From Clostridia bacterium (GTDB taxonomy: Bacteria > Bacillota_A > Clostridia > Oscillospirales > CAG-272), in the NCBI GenBank assembly GCA_017454075.1, contig JAFTDQ010000144.1, positions 1-20,276 on the forward strand: a stretch of DNA of 20,276 bases, written 5' to 3'. Below, one piece after another: positions 13,137-20,276 of this stretch. Position 1 is the stretch's first letter; each line of letters starts with the position of its first letter. The position numbers and the translations under genes are program-made. Under the pieces are notes generated by a model. That model was not told the DNA's origin and ran no database searches. It saw only the letters and a program-made list of their open reading frames with translations.

Positions 13137-14108
13137 ATGGGATATAACAGGCAGAATTACGCGCGGATCATGCGCGAATACGAGATCAGACGCGCGGAAT
13201 CCGAAGATAACGCCGAAAAAAGACGCGGTGAGATCACCTCGCTGATACCCGGGCTGCGGGGGATAGACGAGCGGCTGAAAGATCTCGGGCTCGGATTTTT
13301 CGGCGTAAAGAAGGACGGTTCCAACCCGGCGGGAAAGAGCGTCGAAACTCTTAAAAGCGAGATACAGGCTCTGAGAACCGAGCGCGGCAGACTCCTTGAA
13401 AAGTACGGATATCCCGCCGACTACGATTCGGTCAGATATCGCTGTCCCGTATGTTCAGACACCGGATGGGACGGAATCAGACTTTGCGAGTGCTTTAAAA
13501 ACGAGCTCAGACGCGCTGAATACGAGAGCTGCGGTATAGGACGGCTGTCAGCCGGATGCAGCTTTGACACGTTCGATCTTTCGTATTACAAGGAAAATCC
13601 CGAGGCGATGAGGAACAACACCGTCGCGCTGACATTTCTGAAAAAATACGCCGGAGGTTTTTCCGTTTCTTCGGGAAACGTCCTTCTGATGGGAGGCCCG
13701 GGCGTCGGGAAAACGCATCTTGCCGTATCCGTCGCCGGCGCCGTCGTTGACGGGGGACACGAGGCTGTTTTTACAACGGCGGGCGGGATGATCTCGGATT
13801 TCGAGTACGAGCGGTTCCGGCGAGGCTTCGACACCGAAACCGAATCGAAAACCGAAAAATACCTGAGCCGCGAGCTTCTCGTTATCGACGATCTGGGAAC
13901 GGAGTTTCCCAGCGCCTTTTCCGCCTCCTGCGTCTATAACGTCATCAATTCGAGACTTAACGCCGGTCTTCCGACCTTCATCACGACAAACCTCACGAGC
14001 GAATCGATAAAATCATTATATGATCTGCGCGTGTACTCGAGACTTTTCAACGAATATACGACCATCCGACTGATGGGAAGCGACATAAGAGGAGCAAAAC
14101 ATGGCTGA
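13137..14108 (+). CDS. dnaI: Helicase loader DnaI/DnaC-type AAA+ ATPase
   Basis: A 323-residue primosomal helicase loader. The N-terminal part is helical and charged, followed by a zinc-binding module with Cys 103, 106, 117 and 119 (CPVCSDTG...CEC), as in DnaI-related proteins. The AAA+ domain has Walker A GGPGVGKTH (186-194), Walker B LLVIDDLGTE (247-256), sensor 1 at ITTN (282-285) and an arginine near VYSRLF (Arg302), a plausible arginine finger. It would load the DnaC-type hexameric helicase in cooperation with the DnaD-domain protein encoded 3 nt upstream. AAGGA precedes ATG 13137 by about 8 nt. The last 8 nt overlap the next gene. Confidence 0.92.
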   Translation: MGYNRQNYARIMREYEIRRAESEDNAEKRRGEITSLIPGLRGIDERLKDLGLGFFGVKKDGSNPAGKSVETLKSEIQALRTERGRLLEKYGYPADYDSVRYRCPVCSDTGWDGIRLCECFKNELRRAEYESCGIGRLSAGCSFDTFDLSYYKENPEAMRNNTVALTFLKKYAGGFSVSSGNVLLMGGPGVGKTHLAVSVAGAVVDGGHEAVFTTAGGMISDFEYERFRRGFDTETESKTEKYLSRELLVIDDLGTEFPSAFSASCVYNVINSRLNAGLPTFITTNLTSESIKSLYDLRVYSRLFNEYTTIRLMGSDIRGAKHG

Positions 14109-14868
14109 AAAAAAGAAAATCGCGATAGTTACCGGGGCATCCTCGGGGCTCGGCTTTGAGTTCATAAAGCACATGGCGGGATCGGGAAAATACGACGAGA
14201 TCTGGGCGGTCGCGCGCCGCTCCGAGCGGCTCAGCGCCCTCCGCTCGCAGTTCGGGAACGTCATCGTTCCCGTGACGGCCGACCTTACGACAGACTCCGG
14301 CATGAGCGCGGTGACCGGCAGACTCACTGCGGAATCGCCGGATCTCATCGCGCTGGTCAACAACGCGGGCTTCGGGACAATCGGCGACGTCGCCGAGTCG
14401 GATCCGATGACTCAGGGAAGGATAGTGAGCCTCAACTGCGAGGCTTTGACGGTGCTCACCGCCTTTGCGCTGAAATACATGAAAAAAGGCGCTTTCGTGC
14501 TCAACGTGTGCTCGATCGCCGCGTTCGCTCCCAATCCGCGCATGGCGACTTACTGTTCCACCAAGGCATACGTTCTGAGCTTTACGAGAGCTCTCCGGTT
14601 TGAGCTTAAAAAGCAGGGGATAAACGCCTGCGCCGTCTGTCCCGGTCCGATGGAAACCGAGTTCCTTCCCGTCGCCGGGATAGAGAAGGGAACGTCAAAA
14701 ACGTTTGACACCCTGCCGAGGTGCAATCCCGACAAGGTCGCAAAAAACGGTCTTCGCGCCGCCGAAAAGGGACGGGGAGTTTATACTCCGAGAACGTTTT
14801 TCAAGTTTTACAGATTTGTCGCAAAGGTGCTTCCTCACGGGCTTGTCATGCACATGAGCAAAACCTGA
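14101..14868 (+). CDS. Short-chain dehydrogenase/reductase (SDR), substrate unknown
   Basis: A 255-residue classical SDR: nucleotide motif TGASSGLG (11-18), NNAG (87-90), catalytic Ser138, Tyr151 and Lys155 (YCSTK). Basic residues after the second strand (VARRSERL, 37-44) suggest NADP(H). The C-terminus carries a mildly hydrophobic basic helix (FFKFYRFVAKVLPHGLVMHM), as in the DltE/YqjQ-like SDRs that act at membrane lipids. The SD AGAGGAG lies 7 nt before ATG 14101, inside dnaI. It ends one base before the surface protein start, so it may be functionally tied to either neighbour; the substrate cannot be read from sequence. Confidence 0.9.
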   Translation: MAEKKKIAIVTGASSGLGFEFIKHMAGSGKYDEIWAVARRSERLSALRSQFGNVIVPVTADLTTDSGMSAVTGRLTAESPDLIALVNNAGFGTIGDVAESDPMTQGRIVSLNCEALTVLTAFALKYMKKGAFVLNVCSIAAFAPNPRMATYCSTKAYVLSFTRALRFELKKQGINACAVCPGPMETEFLPVAGIEKGTSKTFDTLPRCNPDKVAKNGLRAAEKGRGVYTPRTFFKFYRFVAKVLPHGLVMHMSKT

Positions 14869-14869
14869 T

Positions 14870-17167
14870 ATGATGTCTGCAGGACAAATGAAAAACTTCA
14901 GAATCCGGCTTTTGTGCGCGCTCGTCGCGGCTGTGATCCTGATCTGCGCGGTCCCATCATACGCCGATGACGAAAAGAAGACGGTTTCGGGACCCATTGA
15001 TATCACCTTTGATGTTTCAAAGGTCTTCGCCACTTCCCGCCTGACGGGCGGACAGATATCGGAGGCGCTTTTAAGAAGCGGTATTTCAGCCCTGGGTTCG
15101 CAGAACGCCGCCCCGGGCGGCTGGTACGTCGATTCCGGGATCCCTTATACATGTCTTGTTATTAATGACGGAACCGACGAGCCGGGCGGCTGGGAAAAGC
15201 TTTCGTACGATACCGAAAATCTCAATCCGGAAAAAGAATACTATTTCCGGTTTGAAATTGAGGAAACCGGCGGTTTCCGGTGGGATACCGCAAATCATTA
15301 CCCCGTTACGGTAAACGGTAAGCCTGCGGATTACGTCACTTATCCGACCGAAGAAACGGGAGCGATCGACGCTTACGTAAAAGCGGAATGGAACGAAACC
15401 GCCGACATCGTGATATCGGTAAAAACCGAATTTGACAATTACGTGGTTCAGCGCGGGACGTCGAAAAAGATCGGATATACTGTCGTCGGAACGAACGACT
15501 CGGTTATATGGTCCATCGGCGGCGGGGAGAGCGCAAACACGTCAATATCTCAGGACGGCACGCTTTCCGTAGGTTCTGACGAGACCGCCTCCGTCCTTTA
15601 TCTGAGATGCGCGTCGGCGACGGACGGCTCGGTCTTTTACGACGCCGCAAGCGTTTGGCTTACGGACGATCACGTCGGGATCGACTACGTGAAGGTTTTG
15701 CCCCCGAAGGAGGGCGTTGTCGCTTATCCCGCCACCTGCGTCAATTTTGACAGCGAGGCGGGAGGCACCGACACGAAATACGTAAGGTGGAAGATAACGA
15801 GCGAAACGACGGACGCCGGTACGGTGATTGACGAATACGGCTCTCTCTGGGTCGGCGAGGCTGAGACCGCGACGGAAATAACCGTCAGGGCGACATCGGT
15901 CAACGATCCGTCAAAATACGGCGAATACACCGTCCCGGTCGGCGCTGTTTCCCGGATCGAAGAACCGATATATATTGATTACGTCATTGAAGCCGCGGCC
16001 TTCATTTCCGGAATGACCGGCAGGGAAGCCTCGGAGTTCATTGTTTCCCCCGGGTTCGGTCTTTCCGGGTATTTCAGGGATACCTGCGACGCAACGGGCC
16101 GCGGGTGGTACGTCGACGGGAGCGTCAATTACACCTGCCTTGTCGTGAAAAGCGAAGACAACGAGCCGCAATACTGGGAAAAACTGTATTATTCCGAAGA
16201 AAAACCCGATCCGGAAAAGGAATACTATATCCGGATAGAAATCGAAGACTTCCGCAATAACGGATTCGAATGGGACACGGGATCGGTTCCGGACGTTTTC
16301 GTAAACGGAGTGAAACCGGATATCGTAGTTCCTCCCGCCGACCCGACGGGCGTGCTCGACGTATTCGTCAGAATATATACTGAGGATCAGACTCCGGAGC
16401 CGGTGAAGCTCCTTTACGTCACCTTCAACGGCGAAGGAGGAGAGCCGGAACACGCCGTTCAGACGGTACGCGAAGGAGATTTCGCGGAAAAACCGTCCGA
16501 CCCCGTAAAGCGGAGTCTCGAGTTTGCCGGTTGGTGGCTCGGTGATGAAGAATATGATTTCTCCTCGCCTGTGACGGAAGATATTACCCTTACGGCAAGA
16601 TACGTTTCGATGGCGGAGGCGCACGCGCTCGGCAAATCCGGCACGGTTTACGTCTCGTCTGATACGGAAAACGCGTCGCGGGACGTGAAATCGGGATGGT
16701 ATGCGTATGAGGGGGGATTCGGATCTTTCGGAGCCAAACCGGCAGACGGCTATGTCCTGTCCGAATGGCGCGCCGGCGCTCCCGACGGAGAGCCGGTCAG
16801 ATCCGAAAACCCCTCCGATCCCGTACATCTGAACGAAAACGGCGACGTCTGTTTCAGCCTTGAGGACGGAGGATACGTGTTTTACGCCGTATTCAGGCCG
16901 GAGGGCGAAGAGACGGCCGGTGAAAGCGAGACCTCGTTCCGTCAGACCGAAACCGAGGAGGACACCGGGCCTGCCGATACGACGGACGTGCCCGGAGACG
17001 GGTCCCCGGATATCGGCGCCGCGCTGAACGGGCTTAAAAGCGCGGTCACGGTCACCGTAATAATTTCCGGAGCGCTCGTCGCCTCCGGGATCGCTGCGGC
17101 TGTCATATACGCGTTAAAACGAAGGAAGGCAGGCAAAGGCAAAGGCCGGAGGGACAGGGATGAATAA
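14870..17167 (+). CDS. Large exported, membrane-anchored surface protein with duplicated domain
   Basis: 765 residues. A signal peptide is clear (hydrophobic 13-28, likely cut after VPSYA, 31). Domain A (about 41-173) recurs as domain B (about 365-503), sharing GWYVD, YTCLV, WEKL, PEKEYY and WDT. Between them lie two Ig-like beta segments (about 180-360, resembling bacterial Big domains: YVVQRGTSKKIGYTV, ISQDGTLSVGS, IDEYGSLWVGE). After B comes an InlB/Listeria-Bacteroides-type repeat (about 513-579, ending FAGWW...ITLTARYV), another beta domain (to about 676), an acidic Thr/Glu linker (about 678-712) and one TM helix (722-748) with a basic tail. There is no LPXTG, so anchoring is by the TM helix. 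ATG 14870 or ATG 14888 (MKNFRIRLL) may be the true start; neither has an ideal SD. Function unknown; adhesin-like by architecture. Confidence 0.85.
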   Translation: MMSAGQMKNFRIRLLCALVAAVILICAVPSYADDEKKTVSGPIDITFDVSKVFATSRLTGGQISEALLRSGISALGSQNAAPGGWYVDSGIPYTCLVINDGTDEPGGWEKLSYDTENLNPEKEYYFRFEIEETGGFRWDTANHYPVTVNGKPADYVTYPTEETGAIDAYVKAEWNETADIVISVKTEFDNYVVQRGTSKKIGYTVVGTNDSVIWSIGGGESANTSISQDGTLSVGSDETASVLYLRCASATDGSVFYDAASVWLTDDHVGIDYVKVLPPKEGVVAYPATCVNFDSEAGGTDTKYVRWKITSETTDAGTVIDEYGSLWVGEAETATEITVRATSVNDPSKYGEYTVPVGAVSRIEEPIYIDYVIEAAAFISGMTGREASEFIVSPGFGLSGYFRDTCDATGRGWYVDGSVNYTCLVVKSEDNEPQYWEKLYYSEEKPDPEKEYYIRIEIEDFRNNGFEWDTGSVPDVFVNGVKPDIVVPPADPTGVLDVFVRIYTEDQTPEPVKLLYVTFNGEGGEPEHAVQTVREGDFAEKPSDPVKRSLEFAGWWLGDEEYDFSSPVTEDITLTARYVSMAEAHALGKSGTVYVSSDTENASRDVKSGWYAYEGGFGSFGAKPADGYVLSEWRAGAPDGEPVRSENPSDPVHLNENGDVCFSLEDGGYVFYAVFRPEGEETAGESETSFRQTETEEDTGPADTTDVPGDGSPDIGAALNGLKSAVTVTVIISGALVASGIAAAVIYALKRRKAGKGKGRRDRDE
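14990..16378. repeat. Tandem-domain duplication inside the surface protein (A and B copies)
   Basis: Copy A is about 14990-15388 and copy B about 15962-16378, roughly 135 residues each, with about 570 bp of Ig-like sequence between. Landmarks occur in the same order in both: GWYVD, YTCLV, EP..WEKL, PEKEYY, EIE, GF.WDT, VNG and TG..D. Protein similarity is clear while many intervening residues differ, so this is an old duplication. Confidence 0.75.
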
Positions 17168-18509
17168 CGGTACGAAATCTTTTCTCAGAGTGATGAACGT
17201 CTTTATCATACTCATCTGCGCCGCCGCGATCTGCGGATATTTTGTTTTTCCTCTCTGGAGGGTGACCGTCGGGGTCAGGGTGACGGAAAGCGTCGAAAAA
17301 GCTTTACTCGATTCTGTCCCCGAAGAAGGAAATGAACTTGTCGGAACCGCGCTCGATGCGCTGAAAAAAAGCGGAGAGGAGCTCGGGGTATCCGTCTGGA
17401 TCACGACCGGCGACGCGCTCAGGGCGCTGTTTACCGGCAGCCCCGAGATCGGTAAAGAGGTTATTCTGAGGAACGCGGATCAGCTCACGGACGAGCTGAC
17501 CGGGCTTCTTAAAAAGATAATCAAGCCCGTCGCCGTCAGGATCCTCGTCGATTCGACTATAAATCAGACGATAAAGGGCGTGATAGACGACAGCGGCGAG
17601 CAGGTCAGCGTCGAGGACGTTTACGAGAAGACCGATCTTTCGGAGGAATGGATCTCGGGGAAGGCGGACGAGATTTTCGACGCGGCAAACTCTCCCGACG
17701 CGACGGTCAGGACGGTCGCCGACAAAATAATGAGCGTCGCCGACGAAGTTGTCGGAAAACTCAGCGACTCGTCCGAATACGCCGAAGCCGCCGCCGGGTA
17801 TTCCGAAAGCAAGGACGAGATACGCGGGAATATAGAGAATATTCTGTCGCAGTTTGCCGACGAAGACGGGCATATCGCCTCGGATGAAGTCATAACTGAG
17901 CAGCTCCTCCCGATACTCGCAGATTTTCTGAACGGCAGAAAATCCGAGCTTCCCGGGGGCGTATCAATCCCCGGCATGAACGCCGGCCGGCAGACGGGAA
18001 TGACGGTCACGCTTCTTTCCTCGACGGAAAGCGCCCCGGATGAAAAATCCCCAGACGCCGCCGAGCTCGGGGAGGCCGTCAGAAAAATCATAGAAGAAAA
18101 TATCGACGAAAAAACGGTGAACAGATTCACGACCGTCCTCGAGGGATTCGGCGTATCCGTTCTCGTCGTGTTCGCGTTCTGGCTTTTCCTCGCGTTAAAG
18201 GCGTTCTTTAAACTGTTCAGCGGAAAGAATCCGGGCGTGAGGCTCTGGGCTCCGATCGTGTTCGGCTGGCCGCACTTCGGATTCCTGTTCCTTTTGCCGA
18301 CGCTTCTTTTGATAAACGGAGGGGCGTTCCTCGTGTCGCTCGCAGGCATGTCAAAGATTCCCGCCGAGACCGTGAAAGGCGTTCTTGAAGGAATACGGAT
18401 TTCCTTCTTCACTTGCGGGACCGTGAGCGCGGTGTGCGCCCTCGCACTCGTCATCATCTCGATTTTTTACGCTCCGCAGAGAAAAAAGCTGAAAAATCTC
18501 TTCGGCTGA
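17160..18509 (+). CDS. Multi-pass membrane protein with large extracytoplasmic helical domain, unknown
   Basis: I do not recognise this 449-residue protein. It begins with a TM helix (about 11-31) and ends with three or more TM helices (about 331-352, 363-393, 413-437) plus a basic tail (RKKLKNLFG). The roughly 300 residues between are soluble, acidic and strongly helical (for example 160-235 and 296-322), with low aromatic content. By the positive-inside rule the basic C-terminus is cytoplasmic and the central domain probably faces outward. A GGAGGG SD is 6 nt before ATG 17160, which lies inside the last 8 nt of the surface-protein gene. Tight coupling implies the two products work together, perhaps as an anchor or partner. 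It is last in the operon; a terminator follows. Confidence 0.83.
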   Translation: MNNGTKSFLRVMNVFIILICAAAICGYFVFPLWRVTVGVRVTESVEKALLDSVPEEGNELVGTALDALKKSGEELGVSVWITTGDALRALFTGSPEIGKEVILRNADQLTDELTGLLKKIIKPVAVRILVDSTINQTIKGVIDDSGEQVSVEDVYEKTDLSEEWISGKADEIFDAANSPDATVRTVADKIMSVADEVVGKLSDSSEYAEAAAGYSESKDEIRGNIENILSQFADEDGHIASDEVITEQLLPILADFLNGRKSELPGGVSIPGMNAGRQTGMTVTLLSSTESAPDEKSPDAAELGEAVRKIIEENIDEKTVNRFTTVLEGFGVSVLVVFAFWLFLALKAFFKLFSGKNPGVRLWAPIVFGWPHFGFLFLLPTLLLINGGAFLVSLAGMSKIPAETVKGVLEGIRISFFTCGTVSAVCALALVIISIFYAPQRKKLKNLFG

Positions 18510-18523
18510 AAGGCATAACCGAC

Positions 18524-18559
18524 GCCGTTCCCCGGCAAAGGCGGGGGAACGGCTTTTTT
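18524..18559 (+). terminator. Intrinsic terminator of the long operon
   Basis: GCCGTTCCCC (18524-18533) pairs perfectly with GGGGAACGGC (18544-18553) around a 10-nt loop, followed by TTTTTT (18554-18559). It lies 14 nt after the membrane-protein stop. Confidence 0.95.
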
Positions 18560-18602
18560 ATCGGAACAGCCCGGGATTATTTGTCCGAAACGAAAAAAAC
18601 TG

Positions 18603-18631
18603 TTGACTTTATATGAACGGAATGGTATAAT
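18603..18631 (+). promoter_or_regulatory. Extended -10 promoter of the DUF1846 gene
   Basis: TTGACT (18603-18608), 17-nt spacer, TATAAT (18626-18631) preceded by TGG. The predicted start near 18638 gives a leader of about 30 nt. Confidence 0.85.
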
Positions 18632-18668
18632 TTCCGAGGTTTTTTTATTGAACGGCGGTGACACGGAA

Positions 18669-20156
18669 ATGCTTAAAAAAGGGTTTGACAACGATCTTTA
18701 CATATCAAAACAGAGCGAGATGATAGGACGCCGGATAAACGAATTCGGCGGCAAACTCTATCTTGAATTCGGCGGGAAGCTGTTTGACGATCTTCACGCC
18801 TCGCGCGTTCTTCCAGGATTCGCTCCGGACGTCAAACTCCGGATGCTTCTCACCCTCGCCGATCGGGTAGAGGTTGTTGTCGTCATCTCCGCTTCGGATA
18901 TAGAAAACAAAAAGGTCCGCGCCGACATAGGTATCCCTTACGACGCCGACGTTCTCCGGCTGATCGACGCATTCGAGAGCGCCGGGCTTTACGTCGGTTC
19001 GATAGTCATTTCGAGATACAGAGGTCAGCACGCCGCCGCGGAGTTCAGGGAAAGACTCGAAAAACTCGGCAAAAAAGTGTATCTTCACTACCCGATAGAG
19101 GGATATCCCGTAAACGTGAAGCACGTTGTTTCACCCGAGGGACTCGGAAAGAACGAATACGTGGAAACCACCCGTCCGCTCGTCGTGGTTACGGCGCCGG
19201 GGCCGGGCTCCGGCAAGATGGCGACCTGCCTGTCTCAGCTTTATCACGAGAACCTCAGGGGCATCAAGGCGGGATACGCAAAATACGAGACCTTCCCGAT
19301 CTGGAACCTTCCGCTCAAGCACCCGGTAAATCTCGCTTACGAGGCTGCGACGGCGGATCTCAACGACGTCAATATGATCGATCCGTATCATCTTGAGGCT
19401 TACGGGATCACTACGGTAAATTACAACCGCGACGTTGAATCATTCCCGGTACTTCGGGCAATTTTCGAGAAAATATACGGAGAATGTCCCTATAAGTCAC
19501 CGACCGACATGGGCGTGAACATGGCCGCCTACGGAATTATCGACGACGAGGCGGTAAAGGAAGCGTCGAAGCAGGAGATCATCCGCCGCTTCTACCGCGC
19601 CGAGTGCGACGTTTTGAGAAACATCGTCGCGGACAACGCCGTTTCAAAGATCGAACTCGTTATGAACCAGGCGGGAATAACGACGGACGACCGTCCCGTC
19701 GTGAAGGCAGCGCTTGACAGGCGCGACGCGACAGGCGCCCCTGCCGCCGCGATGGAGCTCCCCGACGGCAGGATCGTAACGGGAAAGACAAGCTCTCTGC
19801 TCGGTCCGTCCTCGGCTCTTCTGCTGAACGCGCTCAAGGCGCTGTCGGGCATCGACAAGGAAACGGACATTATTAATCATTCGGTCATAGAGCCCGTCGC
19901 GCGGCTCAAGACAGAGGTCCTCGGCAACCATAACCCGAGACTTCATTCCGACGAAGTTCTGATCGCCCTGTCCGTTTCCGCCAACTTTGACGAAAATTCG
20001 GCGCGCGCCGCGAAATGTCTGCCGCTGCTTCGCGGATGTGAGATGCATTCGTCGGTGATACTCCCGGTGATCGACAGCGATACTTTCAAAAAGCTCGGCG
20101 TCAACGTAACCTGCGAGCCGACTTACACGACAAAAAAACTTTATCACAAATCGTGA
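18669..20156 (+). CDS. DUF1846 family protein
   Basis: A 495-residue cytosolic protein matching DUF1846 along its full length. It starts KKGFDNDLYISKQSE and continues LYLEFGGKLFDDLHASRVLPGF (31-51) and RADIGIPYDADVLRLID (84-100). A glycine-rich loop TAPGPGSGKM (175-184) follows that resembles a P-loop, then LPLKHPVNLAYEAATADL and YKSPTDMGVNM. Members are widespread and strongly conserved in Firmicutes, but their reaction is not established; nucleotide binding is suggested by the loop. ATG 18669 is chosen: GGCGGTGA lies about 10 nt upstream and the start fits the family. The frame extends up to 18603, but that would run through the promoter. Monocistronic, with its own promoter; no clear terminator before the tRNA promoter. 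Confidence 0.93.
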   Translation: MLKKGFDNDLYISKQSEMIGRRINEFGGKLYLEFGGKLFDDLHASRVLPGFAPDVKLRMLLTLADRVEVVVVISASDIENKKVRADIGIPYDADVLRLIDAFESAGLYVGSIVISRYRGQHAAAEFRERLEKLGKKVYLHYPIEGYPVNVKHVVSPEGLGKNEYVETTRPLVVVTAPGPGSGKMATCLSQLYHENLRGIKAGYAKYETFPIWNLPLKHPVNLAYEAATADLNDVNMIDPYHLEAYGITTVNYNRDVESFPVLRAIFEKIYGECPYKSPTDMGVNMAAYGIIDDEAVKEASKQEIIRRFYRAECDVLRNIVADNAVSKIELVMNQAGITTDDRPVVKAALDRRDATGAPAAAMELPDGRIVTGKTSSLLGPSSALLLNALKALSGIDKETDIINHSVIEPVARLKTEVLGNHNPRLHSDEVLIALSVSANFDENSARAAKCLPLLRGCEMHSSVILPVIDSDTFKKLGVNVTCEPTYTTKKLYHKS

Positions 20157-20164
20157 AAAAAGAG

Positions 20165-20193
20165 TTGACAAAAATCGTTTGCGGTGTTATAAT
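20165..20193 (+). promoter_or_regulatory. Strong consensus promoter of the tRNA gene
   Basis: Perfect TTGACA (20165-20170), 17-nt spacer, perfect TATAAT (20188-20193) preceded by TGT. It lies 9 nt after the DUF1846 stop; transcription would begin about 10 nt before the tRNA. Confidence 0.93.
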
Positions 20194-20209
20194 TACGCCG
20201 TAAACAGAC

Positions 20210-20276
20210 GCGGGTGTTGTTCAATGGTAGAATTCCAGCCTTACAAGCTGGCTGCTTGGGTTCGATTCCCATCACC
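20210..20276 (+). tRNA. tRNA with anticodon UAC (Val by anticodon) on a tRNA-Gly-like body; 3' end cut off
   Basis: The cloverleaf reads: acceptor 5' strand GCGGGTG (20210-20216); D stem GTTC/GAAT (20219-20222 and 20230-20233) with short loop AATGGTA; anticodon stem CCAGC/GCTGG (20235-20239 and 20247-20251) with loop CTTACAA, so anticodon TAC at 20242-20244; 4-nt variable loop CTGC; T loop TTCGATT (20261-20267) with CCCAT. The visible acceptor 3' strand CACC pairs with positions 4-7 (GGTG). The last three acceptor bases and the discriminator are beyond the window. The GCGGG start and the very short D loop match Firmicutes tRNA-Gly, whose anticodon would be TCC or GCC. T-stem pair 49-65 is T/T, a mismatch. 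Confidence 0.85.

Noticed and set aside
15911..16828. 305-aa minus-strand open frame opposite the surface protein
   Set aside because: The sense frame has a signal peptide, repeated domains and a TM anchor; the antisense frame has none of these.
20144..20156. Hairpin TCAC/GTGA at the end of the DUF1846 gene
   Set aside because: A 4-bp stem followed by A rather than T; too weak to be a terminator on the plus strand.

Overview
The window looks like a chromosomal segment of a fairly GC-rich, low-redundancy member of the Clostridia (Bacillota), perhaps an uncultured gut lineage. This is inferred from gene content: a DnaD-domain protein next to a DnaI-type helicase loader, a ThiI without a rhodanese domain, a ComEB-type dCMP deaminase, Rrf2- and Rex-family regulators, a DUF1846 protein, and strong SD motifs with sigma-A-type promoters. 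There is no IS element, phage gene, CRISPR array or integration scar. The longest stretch without a gene is about 220 bp.

Layout. (1) 1-300: the 3' end of an SGNH/DUF4886-like hydrolase, convergent with a minus-strand U32-peptidase-family gene plus dut pair (2558 down to 375); a shared hairpin terminator lies between them. (2) 2581-6196: nth, thiI, ychF and a PAP2 phosphatase, tightly packed. The nth and U32 promoters are back to back and share one palindromic -10 element. (3) 6233-7622: an Rrf2-type regulator overlapping a type I mannose-6-phosphate isomerase, closed by a strong bidirectional terminator. (4) 7636-8211, minus strand: a small zinc-ribbon membrane protein with a structured leader. 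(5) 8386-18559: one promoter, ten closely packed genes and one terminator. The order is dCMP deaminase, rimI, tsaD, isocitrate dehydrogenase, a Rex-like regulator without a recognisable NAD-binding motif, a DnaD-domain protein, dnaI, a short-chain dehydrogenase, a large exported surface protein with a duplicated domain, and a membrane protein of unknown function. (6) 18603-20156: a monocistronic DUF1846 gene. (7) 20165-20276: a strong promoter and a tRNA gene cut off by the window end.

How the genes fit together. Most are housekeeping: dUMP supply and dUTP removal (dCMP deaminase, dut), DNA repair (nth), tRNA modification (thiI, rimI-tsaD, possibly U32), ribosome-associated ATPase (ychF), envelope lipid phosphate metabolism (PAP2), sugar phosphate metabolism (manA), 2-oxoglutarate supply (icd) and helicase loading (dnaD-dnaI). 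The accessory part is the surface protein and membrane protein pair at the end of the long transcription unit.

The items most worth a second look are the terminal tRNA, whose body looks like a Firmicutes tRNA-Gly but whose anticodon reads UAC (Val); the Rex paralogue that seems to have lost its NADH-binding motif; the palindromic -10 shared by the divergent nth and U32 promoters; and the surface/membrane protein pair. No complete new defence or mobile system is visible.
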